From Alitta virens (taxonomy: Eukaryota > Annelida > Polychaeta > Phyllodocida > Nereididae), in the NCBI GenBank assembly GCA_932294295.1, contig OW028577.1, positions 9,382,001 to 9,446,000 on the forward strand: a stretch of DNA of 64,000 nucleotides, written 5' to 3'. The position numbers were made by a program, and so were the translations under genes. Position 1 is the stretch's first letter, and each line of letters opens with the position of its first letter. Positions 1 through 13,782 of the stretch are shown one piece after another. The notes below the pieces were generated by a model. It was given only the letters and a program-made list of their open reading frames with translations. It was not told where the DNA came from and did not search any database.

Positions 1-3000
1 AATAAGGAAAATATGAAAATTTTGTACTCTTTCAAACCCTCATATCAATGACTCTATGATCCTTACATCAGTAATATTTTGTCTAGATTATAGTACTTTC
101 ACTTTTAAGCTTCATTTTGACATTTGTTTCATCCTTCCTTTTTTTTTCTTCACAATAATGGAAAATCTGGAAAAAAATGCTAAAAATTGTGTTGCTTCCT
201 TCATATTCCTAAGCATCCCACACTTAGCAATGACAGCCGTAAATGTGGTACAATTCATGTGCATACAATTATTAAATATTTGATCGCAGTATTGCCATGC
301 TCAACCCATTCAAGAGTTTTTGTTTATAATTAGCAATTTCATAATAATTAGTTGCAAAATGATCTATACACCTGTAAAGTGTTCGGTTATAAATACTAAT
401 TTAAATGCCATAGATTTAATGCAAAACAGCAACCCAACAATTCAGTAACTGTTGAAAAGAATATGGCAATTGATAAATATAAACAGCGAGCAAATTTTTT
501 TTTACTTATAAAGGCATTGAAATGGGTGTTTTAAGTATCATTCCGTACTAAATAAACCTGTACAATTCGTATTTGTATTTAGACTTTATTTATTTAAATA
601 CAAGTAAATACAAACCTTAAAAATTCCTTTTGTATAAAATTATACCCAACATCTTTATGTGGCATAACATTGTTGCTGAATTTCATATTTTTAAATGATA
701 ATCTTAGTTGTAAATTAGTTAAGGGATTCTAGCGAACTGAATACTCCTTATTGTGCATAAAATCTTTGAAACAGAACAATTAAATAGGAGGAAAAGGATA
801 GACAATACTTTTTATGCTCACTTTGCTTTACTCTGAACAGAATGGATTGTTGTTAATACAGGGTTCCCTGCAGGTTTACCTTCATAAGAAGTAAGATAAT
901 TGTAAAACATTATAATATCATGCGCACATGAAAAATGAGACCACTAATATAGAAATATACACCAATATTTTTAATTTCATCGTTCAAAAAACAATCAGGG
1001 TATTGGCTATTAAGAAATAAAATAAACGCAGTTCTTGTGTATTTAAAGAAAGTTCATAATTTCTATTCATTCATATTTACCAAATGATCTGAATATACAA
1101 TGTCGATGTTAATATCCAAGTATATTTGCATCAAAATAAGACAATGTAAGACTTAGTGGACAAAAGTAAGACTTAACACGGGCCTTACTTTTTACAAAAA
1201 TAAAGTAAGACTTTATCAGACTTTATAATGACCCACAGGATCACTGTATTATTTCACACTTAACAGAATATAATAAACAAATGTAGAAATTCAGTTAAAA
1301 CAAATAGGACATCTTGAAATCTAATTAGCATTGTGTAACAGGCATTGTTTCGGTTCATCGCACAAACTATATAAACACTCAAGAAATAATATTTTTCCAA
1401 ATTTTGTGAAACTTAGCAGCGATATGTCAGTGTGGCTATCACAAGGTACCACCACTAGGCTAACTAGGCCATATAGAGTGTTACTGTATAAAATTTCATT
1501 AAGGTAAGTGCATTAGTGTTCGAGTTCAGCTCTAGAAACGAAAGTGTGTTAGAGTTCTATATTAGGGTTGTTGGAGTATCCACCTCAGATTTGAGGTTGG
1601 ACAGATAAACTTGTGGGAACTCTGTTATGCCCCTATTTAAGGTATATGATGTTTGTTTCTCTTTTCTAAAATTTTACTCGATCATTTTATGATAGAACCA
1701 GTATTTTCATAAATGTGTAAACAATTTACATATATGACATTTTCATGATTGACAAGTGATTTTTGTTCTCATTCTCCTGCTGCCATGTTTGTTTTGTTGA
1801 CACAATGCATTGTGGGTCAATTAATAATTTTTTTAATTTTGTGAAAATATGGCCTGTCACATACTGAAAAGTAACTTATCATTGTAAGCATAAAAATAAA
1901 ATACATGTTTTCCAGAGAAAATTTTTTTTCTCCAAATATTGAATGATTATATATATATGCTTTTATTGACAGAGTAATATTGAAAGTCCTGAATACGAGG
2001 TCACCATTGTGATGTCATAAACCCAGAATGCCTTGCACAGTAACCTCATCTCAAAATTCAAATAACTGGACAAATGGACCGAGGCGTAGGACAAGCTGGG
2101 AAGAGGTCATATAGAATCAATATTTAGACTTCAAGGCCTTTGACACTGTGCCCTAGCAAGGAGAATACAGGGGACTCCTGTATTAGATCAAGTAGGCCTA
2201 CTATCATTTTCCCCTAGGCAAAGATTGCTGTGCCTGGAGGTGGCCATTTTCTTTTAGCTGTAAATTTTATAGTATTATGCTGTAGGATAATTTCACAGCA
2301 TCTTGCCTTAAAATATTTACGGTAGCAGGCTGCATACCAAATTCACAGTATTTTAACGTTAAAAATACGGTCAAATTGCAAGACAACTACAGAAACTCGT
2401 TACAGTGCATGCTTCTGTAGCAGCATAGGCCTATATTTTTCTGTCGCAACAAAGACAATAGCACTTCTTCCAATTCCGGTATAACCCCTATAACCTTTAG
2501 TCTATCTTACGATTTTCTTCCGCTTTCTTTCTTTCTTTCTCCATACAAGCTAAAGTACATTCATATAAAAACTCGGATTTCTTTGAACAGGGCAGCTGAC
2601 AGCCAGCTGTGCACATGATTAATTCTAGTTAATTTAACGAAGAACTGATAATTTCAGTTGTGTCTTTCATTCAACTAATTGCGTATCCCCATCCTACAAT
2701 AAATAACATTTAATAGCTATTTAAATTCAAAGGCTGAGATATATAGCTATAAAATGTCAATACCGTTGACGCCAACCATTTCAAAATTCATATATTTTAT
2801 TTTTCAAATGCCCAATCAGGCATAGTTGATATATCTATTAATTTTTCTTTTTAAACATACAATAACATGGCCATATGCATGAGTGAGAACAATTAGCATT
2901 CGAATTAATAAATAAGGACCTGAATCTGTGAGACAAAGGAGCATATCATAGACCTACAAGAAGTTCCAACTTGCAAAACAACTATTCATAGAATTTGATC

Positions 3001-3660
3001 GAAGAGTCAAGTAACCTCGCAATTGAGCAAATGAATTATATCAGCTAAGGAATTCAGAGTCGATTTCTGATAAAACTACTAGTCTATCGGTGTCAAAGAG
3101 ACTTGCAAAGTCTGGGCTTTGAATGTGAAATAGCCTCAAATAGGTGATAAAAGATTGTGTTGAGGCTCATTGTGTCATGTATGCTTAGATATTTGGATGA
3201 AAAAGTATGTAAGATATGCTGGAGTGAATCCATATGGTAAAAAATACCATTAGATACCGATAAATTTCTAAACTTGTGTCGGACAACTAAAATTGTGGAA
3301 ATCTTTGGCTCCATTTCCTACTGCACGTTTACCAACCTAACGAGATGAGAGAGCTCGACCAAAATTCACACGTGCACCTTGGAAATCAAAACAATGCCCT
3401 GCTTGTGGATGACAGCTTCTTAGAAGACATTCCTTAACAATATTCGTGGAAAAGGGATTGCCATGGTACTTTCATACACTAGATCGTCGCATCACTTAAT
3501 GCATTGTAGCTCATTGTACAGACCATGACTGCACCAAACCAGTGTCAGTATGACATCACCTAGGCTATAGCATGTAAATAGATAATTTACTTCGCCTTTT
3601 TTGCACAACTTTCATCTCCAAATCTAACAAGAGAGACCTTCCAAATTTTTTTCAATGTCA
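1..3660. other. AT-rich non-coding stretch, no gene recognised
   Basis: I see no convincing exon, RNA gene or complete mobile element here. Open frames are under 80 codons and low in complexity. The sequence is rich in A/T runs and short TATA repeats and contains copies of the word TAGGCCTAT (for example near 2427) that recurs across the window. Confidence 0.6.
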
Positions 3661-3710
3661 ATATACAACCTACTGCTGCTGTTTATCTTGATATAAGATG
3701 GAAGCAGGGA

Positions 3711-3865
3711 TGGATCCAGCGGGGGGGGCCCCCACCAGCCCAAAAAAAAAGTAAAAAATAACAGTAAAAAAAAAAAAAGTAAATAAAAAGCACTGTACAT
3801 ATAGGCCTAGCAACCGGATTGATTCTGAGGAATCAGACCGCCCCCCACAAAGAATTTCTGGATCC
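3711..3865. repeat. Short G/C-run element with inverted GATCCAG ends (possible MITE)
   Basis: The left end reads GGATGGATCCAGC followed by a G run. The right end reads CTGGATCCCCCCC, so the two ends are inverted copies around GGATCCAG plus a G/C homopolymer. The inside is A-rich. A 127-bp element at 62573 has related ends. The inverted match is short, so the element call is tentative. Confidence 0.4.
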
Positions 3866-4374
3866 CCCCCTGGGTGGATGGACATCTATAGAAAACAGCT
3901 CGTCATATATTGACCTACGTATCACACAAAAACTCCCCAAGTGATCAGATCAAAACCAACATGCACACGTGCAGAATTCCCTAATTCATTGATTGTGTGG
4001 CCGCAACTCTAATGGATGCAGGGTCCCTGCTGCAGGACACAGCAATTGGAACCATGCAGTCAACACCACCCAATCACTGCATGTAGACCAACTGAATTTT
4101 ATCAGACAATTTCATGTCCCAAAAACTGTGATTGCAACGTAGGTTAAGAACTCGATATTTTAAAGGCCACTGTGTTGTGATGGTCTGATATATGTGCCAT
4201 AGGATTGTATATTTACTATTTATGTTATCTTCAAGCGGGGAGCAGATTTGGTGAAACTAAGGAGGAATTAACAGTTTTCAGTGAAAACAGAAGAATCAAT
4301 TTGATGCCTTGTAAGGGAAATTTGAGAAAAGTGGTTGATATAGTTTTATAGGCAGTCCACGAACACCATTGGCT

Positions 4375-4853
4375 CTAGAAGCAGTGCTGGTGCCAAACTC
4401 TGAAGCTGAACAATTGTCTAATAATGATGTAACTGCTGAGTCTTGTCAACCATCTTGTTGAACAGATTGGCATCAGAGAACTTGGTGAGGTTATTTCAGC
4501 TTCCTCATCATGCTGTGTCAGATATACATGCTTAAATTTCCCGGACATTTCATAGAGTTTTACCATCATGAAGGAGACTTGTGGGACAGCCAAAATTTCC
4601 ATCATTAGCACGTTTGCCCTTTATTGCCAGACCTTGCTCAGCTGAGTATTTTAAAGAAAAAATTATCTTCAACAAGGCATATTTGTGGGATTGTGATCTT
4701 TCATGTGCTGTAAATTTCTCAGCCTTTTTCCAGTTTTTGAAGCCATTAGTCACAAATGCATCATCAAAAAAAATTTGTCAAATCGATCGGTGTGACCCAG
4801 AACTCCTCTCACACTGGCATCAAAATGAAGCCAGTTATGGTTATACGTTTTGA
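4375..4853 (-). pseudogene. Degraded hAT/ZMYM-type transposase fragment
   Basis: Read on the minus strand, three frames carry consecutive pieces of the TTF-type zinc-finger plus hAT transposase architecture. From 4853 there is a WLHFDASVRGVLG-like stretch, then AFVTNGFKNWKKAEKF with HERSQSHK (4753-4650), and further on LMPICSTRWLTR (about 4480-4440). These correspond to the conserved GFxNWKKAxxKFxxHExSxxHK block and the LxPLCPTRW block that precedes the catalytic domain in ZMYM/THAP0-like hAT proteins. Pieces are out of frame with each other, large parts of the usual 700 or more residues are missing, and no terminal repeats were found. It is a dead remnant. Basis: motifs seen in sequence; family assignment from recall. 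Confidence 0.6.
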
Positions 4854-4859
4854 ACCATT

Positions 4860-7786
4860 TTTATTGAAATTTGTGTTTTTTATTTGATAGCTCGTGCACA
4901 CGAATAATGGATACATCTGGCATCAGGAAGTTAATGGTTGAGGATGGGCACTGACATTTTCCTCAATCTCAGCTTTTGCTGCCACCTTAGTGTTAAAAAA
5001 AAAAAAATTCTTATGGCCATTTTAAACGTGTTGTTAGTAGAGTGCCAAGGCAAGCTTATTTGAGGGCCACAGTCCACCACTACACGACTGGAAACAGTCT
5101 CTTTCAAGGAAGGCACTTCATGTCAAATAGTTCACACTGTTACAGTGAGAATTCTTCCATTCTGAACTCCCAACAAATGCATACCTTCAATCCTGGCATA
5201 TAACATTTTGTATGACCACCAATGCGAATATCCCAGACCATCTTGATACCGATTATGTACAGGGAGTGTGTTACACAACCATCATATAATAATCAAACCA
5301 CTGAAGTTAACTGAACATCATTTATTTAATTAATGTTACTTCAAATCAACGTCAATTTGATATGGAACACTACGGATATGACCCATGCAATTGTTTGTAC
5401 GTAGTATCTCATAACATCATCAACCATAGTTTTATGCAGAAAAATAGTAACTTAATTATTGGTAAGTTGGTGCATATATACGAGTATATCATGAGGCAAT
5501 TCAATTGCCACATCTTAGATATTTTTCTCAGTATAGCATTGAACAAACTAAACTCATTGGAAGGCAGAGTTGTCCTGATGTTAATTTTTTAAAGTGGGGT
5601 GACAAATCTCAGTTAAATAAGGCCCATGCAATCCCGCCAAGGGTTAGTGCGGACACAAATGTATGCCCTAATTTGGCGTCCATTAAAAATTAAATTTTAC
5701 AAAGTAATTCACAGTTCTAGCACAATTAGAATAACTTTTTGTGTAAAGTAGCGGGGGTTTGGGGGCAGAAGAATCTGCCCCACCTCGTGGAACAAACAAC
5801 ACAAGCGGTAAATCTAATAAAAAAAACACCAAGAACCAGGTATTGCACCAGACTCTAGTCTATTTTTGTTGTTTGCTTTGATGTGTACATTGTGTAGGAT
5901 ATCGGTCATGTTTTATTGTTGGAATAAACCTTTATACTGCAATCCGCTGTTGATCTTCAATTGGACAAGGCTTGTGGTTATCGAGACTTCAACAATGGTC
6001 AACACATATATGAGCAAGACCACACATGTATACAGTATGATGTGTGTTGATCAAACACAAATGTTATACGGAAGTACCCCATTATTGAACCAAAAATTAT
6101 GTGTACAGTGGTCATATTACAATTTCTATTAATTAAACATTAAATCCAAATATATCATTGCATTCTACATCCCAAATTGTGTATACTTTGACCCATCACT
6201 TGTCATTCTATGTCAATTAGGTACAGAGTTATGGCAAAACTAATGTTTCGGAGGCAGCCATGTTTGATTTCAAGATGGCCACCTTAGAATGATGGAAAAA
6301 ATGCAACCAACTCAGGTTTTGTTCCTGGGTCCAAACAGTGGAAACACATTAGGTTGTTTCCCCATTTGATTCAATAAACAAAACTTATTTAATAAAAGAA
6401 GCTAAATCCATTAAAGTAAGGCACTTCGTCTTCAGCGTGCCCTGAAAGTTCATTGGGTCCTGTTCCACAAGAAGATAATATGGTATTTTAGCTGCAAAAT
6501 ATAGCCAGAACTGGTTATAAGACCAGCATACTTCAACACTTTTTACTCATTAGTGACTAGATTCAGAGGGTACTTTCTGAGCATGACTCAGTGCCTCTGA
6601 CTCCACTGGTGCCACCCATTGAAACTGCAATGACTGGCACAAGAGAAAGAACAGAAATTAGAGTACAGGCTGGTTTGTCAGCCTGAGCTTCTTTACTAAC
6701 AGAGAGGTTTTAAAAATTTCTTTAGAGCCCAAATTTTTTTGTCAGGTGCAACTTGGGAGTGAGCAGATGTGTGAAAAGCTGAACAGGGCGAGGTTTTTTT
6801 TTTGTTTCATTCTCTTGAGGGGAAAATAGTTTTTGTCCAATCCCCTGTAAAGTCAAAGTTATACCTATAATCCACGTATACTAGGCATATATAATGTATA
6901 TAGATGAACATGTAAAATATTGAATGTGTATTATTACATAGGCCCTTATCCTGAAGCCAAACTGCTGTAACAATGTCACACAAATGTATACATATATTTT
7001 AAAGGTCCTTTGGCTGGTGTGTTGGTTGGTTTAAATTTGCTTTTAAATAAAGTGCAAGATAGCCGAGTTTAAGGAAACTTACTGTTCCACCAGCAACACA
7101 GAAAAGATAAATTCTTTGAATCCCTTTACAGCAGATTTCATAGACTTGGAAACTGAATTGATCTAAACTCCAGAAGAAGTCATCATATAATTTGTTGTGC
7201 TATTGTTTTCAGACCACAAAATCAGGCAGACCTTTTGACTCACTCAAATCTTAGATCACATTATGTAAGTTACAGGGTGATCAATTCAGTTCAACAGTTT
7301 GTGATAAACTTACGATTGTTCTACTCAATCGACTGTGTAGTTACATTGTATTGAACTCTTGAGCCCCAGTTCTTTTCAGTACTGTGGGTTTTCAGTGACC
7401 TGCCACTCCTTTGTAACAATCATAACTCAGATATCTGAAACCAAACACGAGAAAACTTCATGGGTGTGGGTGAAGCATGCTGTTGGTAGGTATCTATTAT
7501 ATCGGCTATATGATATTTTATGACATCAATCATACCATCCCTTGAAACAAGGTGAACTGCGTGTGACAGTTATTTTGAATGATGATGACACTTTGCGTTA
7601 GTATGCCATGAAAAACTAGATTTTCCAATTTTTCTTAAAATATTTACCTTGTAATTAGTAGGTTAATGATCGTGACTCATTAATGAACGATATTCACTCT
7701 GGTAGAGCAATTACTGTAGTTGATATTCAGTTATTAGTAGATGGACATAATTTGTTATTGTTGATTAAGTTCATTAATTAAGTCAA
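4860..7786. other. Non-coding stretch, no gene recognised
   Basis: Open frames stay below 90 codons and show no recognisable domain. A G-rich patch near 5750-5800 (gtagcgggggtttggggg) resembles ends of the G/C-run elements elsewhere in the window. No RNA gene was recognised. Confidence 0.55.
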
Positions 7787-8348
7787 AGTGGGGCAAAATG
7801 GGACAGACTACATGAGGCAAAATGGGGTTGCCCAGATACTATTGAGCACTTGTGTTCCCATTTTGCCTCACTTTTTTTTTTCTTTTTAATCATGAATCAC
7901 TGGCCCTATTTTTGTTATTGAAACTGCATCGTAGTATAAATAAATGAGACACACAAAACCAGATGTGACATAACCAACTTTCTACTCCTACATAACATAA
8001 ATAGCCATTATATCAACTACATTTCAGACTTAATTCTTGGAAGCCCAATTCAGAAGTATTGGCTACTTAACGTTTTTGGCTCATGGTATGAGGCAGAACT
8101 CTAAAATAAATATCCTACACCCACTTGAACATTGTGTCCCATTTTGCCCCATAGGGTGTCCCATGGGACAAAACAGCATTAAATTTTTTTTTTTAATTTT
8201 GTGGTCATCCTAAAAGAGAATGCATTGAATTATTTAACTGATAAATTTGTGTGGCCTTAACCGTTTTGTAACAATTTCGTGTTTTAAGATTAAACCCATC
8301 CAAGCTATAAGGATTCAAAGTTAGCGGGCCCATTTTGCCCCGCCTTCC
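7787..8348. mobile_element. Inverted-repeat element built around the motif GGGGCAAAATGGGAC
   Basis: The left edge has GTGGGGCAAAATGGGAC (7789-7805) and the right edge has its inverse, CCCATTTTGCCCCGCC (8330-8345). Further copies in both orientations lie inside: near 7815-7829, 7854-7868, 8137-8151, and a composite copy near 8158-8173. There is no coding capacity. Terminal inversion plus internal echoes suggests a non-autonomous DNA transposon whose transposase binds the motif. No clear target duplication was seen. Confidence 0.5.
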
Positions 8349-11300
8349 CCTGCATGCAACAAGATCTGTATTAGGCCTAATACAATAGACTTTCTAGGAC
8401 TAAGCCTATATATTGGCCCAGAATTGGGCATCTGAAATCTTCTTTGTAAGGTTGAAGGGTATTTCCCGCCAATACTTTATTTTTCGATTTAATTCTTTTT
8501 CTTTTTTTCCTGGGGTGAAATAGGGGCAGGTGACCCAGCCTCTGTACTGCTTGGTCGCACATTAAGGCGGCAGCTGGTCATTCAACGCATTTCACTCAAT
8601 AGCTCTGACAGTTTGAGGTCTGAAAAGCAAAGACGTCCATGGAAAAGCCTAACACCCAGGCAAATAAGATATCCTATGATTATGGTCACACACTAAGGGT
8701 TCGTAAGAGTAGAATATCGTAATGCGCCGGAACATTAGGCCCATACAAGGACCTTTTAAAAAGGCCACCCTGCCTATAGGCCCACTCTAAAGACTTTCAT
8801 CTAGGCCTGCACGCTGCAGTCCTTCTGTAGGCCTATATTGACCTAAGTATAGTAACTTATTAGTAAGATAATCCAAGGTACTAAACCGTACTATATAGTA
8901 AAATACAGAAACGAATCTCCCTAAGACCCATGAAAATCGGGAGAGCTCTGGGCGAATTCGAAAATGTGTGACCTTTCTGATCAGAACGTGTAAACAACAA
9001 GAATGGCGCGAAAGCAGACATTTCCAGCAGAGGCCGACAGGGCTTAGCGTAGGCGGTGCTCCTAACGCCATCTAGATCTGCAAACCACACGGCGCCGTAC
9101 AATAGCATGATATCACTGTACAGCATAATAATCTACTGAAGAATTTCCACTAGTGTTTATTAATACGGGGATAATTTACATTCCTAGCAAAAGGCCAGAA
9201 AGAATTCCACTTATCAAATCCATATAGACACACGAATGAATGAAAAGTATTCATTCATTGACAGCGCAGCGCTGATAGGAATGTTTACAATACCGAATAC
9301 ATATATTATATATCTGACATAGCCTAGTTTCCTATTTTTGGTAGATTCCTGTGGCCTATATTTAGGCCGATGAGAACTGAAACTAGTGTTTTCTAAGGTT
9401 CAAATGCCCCAGGTCTATAATTCAATAGATTTCATTCTACATTTGGAATTCAATGACATCAAACATTCTTTTTTCGGTCTTCCACAAGAAAAAACAACAT
9501 CTTTTCTAGTATACTGAACAAGTACCACTTTAATAAATCAGTTTCTAACTACAAAGCTGTAGACTACGTCTTTATCGATACAGAGTTTTTACAGACTACA
9601 TAAAAAACGCAAACGCTTTGAAAACGGATATAGTGTATCAATATTGGCAATTAACCTGTCATAATTAATTGCCCAATCAAGAATATGAAAAAGCTATACC
9701 TTGGTGGCGTCATAAATTCTCACAGGTGGTTCATAAATTCTACATCAGTCTTTTGTTGTCACAGAAGTTTTTGTAAGGTAGGAAATATGCCGGCATGTCC
9801 CACATCAGTTGTTTTTTCTGGAACCCCGCCATATCCTAAGGTCAATGAACTCAACTCGCCGATTCCAGCCTCACCAAGTGTGGGATTTTGTTGCGTAACG
9901 TAAAATATTAAAACCGCTACGCTCACAAAATTCCACCAGTCGTGTGGCCACGTCTTCTTCTTTTCCAGATCTTGAAGGAAATCGTCTTTTGCTTTATTGT
10001 AAGCGAGAGAGAATGACTGAAGTCAGTCCAAGACGAACGTGGTCAGGTCGTTGGCTCTCGCTAGGCGGCGTTGTATTTGTGAATCACCGTCCAACGCATG
10101 CAAGGAGGCCACGTGCTTATTGCCAGGAAGGGGAGGGGTGAAATGTACATCATCAAAATGACAGCAAGCACCTGCTTCATTCAACTCATACAATGAAAGC
10201 ACTCAATTAAAAAATAACATTTAATATGAAACAAAACACTGCATGCAAAACAAATTAAAGGAGACCTTTACTGGCTATCAGCCTATCAGTTGATCTGAAA
10301 TTGTATGGGCTAGCAGTACTGTAAGCTACTGTACTTCCCCAAAAGATCTGCGTATTCAGTAGATATCTATGTATTTTTACCACACAAAACGAAAGGCAGT
10401 ATTGAAAAACAACAGCTTGGAAACGGTCAACTGGCAAAAGCAAAAAATTGCCCCGCACGTGTCCACTCACTGCAGTACATTGTCTACCAGAAGTGTGTCT
10501 CCCAATCTGACCAATAGGCAATTGAGCTGCCCTACCTTGTTTTTCAGTGAATCCTGCTTTGTCATGTCCTTAAAAAAAAGTCAAATCCAGCCTGGCACTG
10601 TATGAAATATTAGAGAAATGGTATAGTGAGCTTATAAACTGATTACTAGAAAGCACCACAACAAGCTATAATATATTTCCCTCCAACAACGTCCACGGCC
10701 CACAATCAATAACCAACACGCCAACCGTTCACAGAGGTCAATGAACTAAGAGCTTCGTGCCACTGTTGCTAGATGTCGCTTCTCCAAAAAGTGGGTCAAG
10801 CCAAGCTTTTGACCTTGCTGAATGGGGCGCTTGTGTAGCGTGCTTCAACGCCCTCTCGTGGAATGTTTTGAACTAAACATTCGTGATATTAGTGTCGAAT
10901 TTGGAAGATTATTACTGTTCAATACCATCAACTGCATGACTACGTTCCTCGGGTACTAGTACACTGTCTACCAAAACTGATCATGTGACGTAAATGTGGG
11001 CTCAAAGTACTAGTGGGTAAGGTGGGGGCCACCATATCAAAACTTGCTGCAAAACTATGTGGTCCCCATAAATTTAACAATATTTAATCTTTAAGACCTT
11101 CCCTCCCTTGAATCAACAATTATTTGGAACAGCAAACTCAGGGATTGGTCAGCATTATAACAGCATGATATTACATCACTTCATAAATCATGGAAATGTA
11201 GTCAGTTTATTTAATGACTATGACACAATAATCAACAAAGAGGGCACTCGGAATTACTGCTGACCAGTACCCCATAACATGTACTGTGCTGACCCAATAT

Positions 11301-11599
11301 GTAAGCACTGTTAGTTCAATGTCCATTCATATTTTTTTGTGTTGGCCATTGTGCAGACTAGAGCTGACTAGCTTGCCCACATATTGGCTAACAGCGGGTC
11401 AGCCACTGTCACATGGGCCTACCAATGGCATATCAACTGAAAGTTGGCCAAGTGTTGGCCTCATGTTGGCCCATTGTTGTCCCAATGTCAATGCAGCCTA
11501 CGTCTGGTCAACAGCAGCTTGTCTTACACACCAACCATTGGCCTTATGCGCATATTTGTCCAAATAGCAGGTCGATCAGCCCCACTATCACAGTCTACC
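8349..11599. other. Non-coding stretch with mildly CpG-richer part around 8.9-10.8 kb
   Basis: No exon or RNA gene could be supported. The 8.9-10.8 kb part has more CpG-containing words than the flanks and could hold a promoter, but no linked coding exon was found. Around 11340-11560 the words GTTGGCC and GGCCCA recur irregularly, as in a decayed low-complexity repeat. Confidence 0.45.
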
Positions 11600-11866
11600 C
11601 ACAGGCGTTTGCCAACATATATGACATTGCTCAGTGATGACACACTTATACTTTAACTAATACCAAGGCTACTGACTGCCTTAATTAGCTTCTCATCTCA
11701 AGAGCCCTCTATGTCATTTGCAACTGCCAATCAGAATGTAGCTTAATATATTAGGAAATGCCCTGAGCTTGATGGCAATTATTTTGCTAGTTTACCAGTT
11801 AGACTTAAATACAAACAAATTAGCTTACTAGCATATAGGCTGGCATTGAATGTCTAACAGACTGCA
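11600..11866 (+). repeat. Dispersed repeat, copy 1 (inverted copy at 52945-53163)
   Basis: The segment starts ACAGGCGTTTGCCAA and passes through blocks such as CTGACTGCCTTAATT, CCAATCAGAATGTAGCT and AGGAAATGCCCTGAGCTTG. All of these recur in the same order, inverted, at 52945-53163, with small indels. It has no coding capacity and is an interspersed repeat of unknown class. Confidence 0.75.
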
Positions 11867-12339
11867 TATCAATTTGTTTTGTTTGCATTGAGTATGATTA
11901 CACTCAATTCTTTAACATAGATTAGTATAGTTATTGCCCCGCGGGAGGCTGATTCAGGATTTATCACACGAGAGCGCGTGAGACTACTGAGTCTGTCATG
12001 TTTTTTTTGTTTTTTTTTAAACTGGGCGCTTATTATTTACATTTCAGTTCGTCGCCTAAGCAGACAGCAAAAACACCAGGGGGTGTCACAGGGAAAAACA
12101 ACTACTTGAATGCATGGAAATATTAAAATGTAAAAATCCAAACTCCAGTAAAAAAACAAAATAAAACTGAAGTCACAGCGATAGATTTATTTTTCAGCTT
12201 AATATTCCACTTTTTTATGGAATTGGTGATTTAATCCAGGCCTACAATTTAACTTATACCAATGTTTTTGATGTGACGCAATTAGCAGCACAAGAGTACA
12301 TTTTAGGATGACCGCAGCTGCTTTGAATTGATTAAGGGA

Positions 12340-12475
12340 AAATTTTTCACGGGGGGGGGGGGGGGGGGTGACAAATTAAAATGTATTGCGGGGACCGCTG
12401 ATATTTTAAAATAATTTAAATGTACTAGGCCAAGCAGGGGGTATAAACCCCCCCCCCCCCCCCCCAAATCCGCTA
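12340..12475. repeat. G-run / C-run bounded repeat
   Basis: An uninterrupted G run of about 17-18 bases near 12352 and a C run of about 16 bases near 12452 bracket roughly 80 bp. They are followed by AAATCCGCTACTG. The inverted G/C runs suggest a short MITE-like repeat similar to those at 3711 and 62573. Homopolymer lengths may be unreliable in assembly. Confidence 0.4.
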
Positions 12476-12785
12476 CTGCAATTCAACCAAAGCAATGATA
12501 CATGTATTAATCCAGGTACTTGCTTGACACTGAATTTAAAATACATATATTTTTTAAATTAGATTCGATGGTTGTCGATATTAAACCACTGTATTGATTA
12601 GTAGTTTGCTAAAACTGCTTGAATCTGAATCGTCTGATCATACCCTTTAGTCTTTTAAACATTGACATGTACAAGACTTCATTAACATAGCTGAAGTTAA
12701 ATTCTGTTTGCAACAATAGAAAATCTTCATCATAGGAGAGGCCTTCTTTTGAACACGCCTATACTATATTAAAGACTGTTCCAAG

Positions 12786-13627
12786 TAGGGGAAAGTAAGT
12801 AGAACTTAATTTTAAAAATTACATTCATTTCAGGTTAAAACTTCACACACAGTAGTTAAAATTTATTAATGTAACATTGAACGTCATCTTGGCATAATTC
12901 TGTAAGTCTAATCAAAGTTCACAGGATTTATAGATTTTTAGGTAATTACCAAAATTGTAGCATTTCTTATATCCTAATTTTAGCTGTAATACGACAATAA
13001 ATCACTGTCATATAGGCATTTGACGAATGATTTAATGTAGGGGAACTATGCCTGCTGAATTTATGTTGGAATAATTCAAAATGTGACATAGATTTATGGT
13101 TTTCCTTTAATTTTCTAAGTGTAAGCTAGTGTTTTAGCATAATTTCTAATGCCAGATGGATTATAATTTCCTTATCCAAAATTTTGACTGTAGGCCTATT
13201 TTATAGCAGAGGGAGACCTAAAACAGGGGCCCAGTTCTCCCCACCTGAGGTGGCCCAGTTCTCCCCAAAGCTGTTGCTTGAAAGAAATGGCAACCATATT
13301 TTTCCACATGGCAAGAACAACATGTCATTTAGGCCTACATGATTGTACTCTGATTATGTGCTGATTATAACAATGTTTTAATTTCTGATCTATCCTCTAA
13401 CGGTTTTTTGTCAATGAACAATTGTATACATAGTGGAATTGGACACCAAAAACTAAAATCTACATTATCAGAAAAATAAATATCTCAAATGGTTTCTTGC
13501 TTTCAGACATGCACTTACGATCATGAGGACTAATATGACCCAATTTCAGGGTAATATCAATGTTAATTTTAGCTGAAGAGGGTGTGGCCCAGTTCTCCCA
13601 CTGGCCCAGTTCTCCTTACTTTCCCCT
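12786..13627. mobile_element. TIR element with ends TAGGGGAAAGTAAG, non-autonomous
   Basis: The left end TAGGGGAAAGTAAGTAGAAC (12786) and the right end GTTCTCCTTACTTTCCCCTA (ends 13627) are inverted repeats matching at 19 of 20 positions. The flanking TA dinucleotides fit a TA target duplication. Inside, GGCCCAGTTCTCC recurs near 13228-13240, 13251-13263, 13586-13598 and 13602-13614. No transposase frame is present. The element is about 842 bp long. Element boundaries are seen in the sequence; superfamily (Tc1/mariner-like by TA) is inference. Confidence 0.65.
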
Positions 13628-13782
13628 AGCTGTGACCATTCAAAAGAAAGCTAACATAAGTGGAAACCCATTTGGAACCTGTTGGAGCCCCATAATGTAA
13701 AACTGCCCTTTAGTGTTCTAAGCTAGGAACTTGTATCAAGGCACCTATTAAGCAAGTTTGGTTTAATTTTACAGATGAGACT

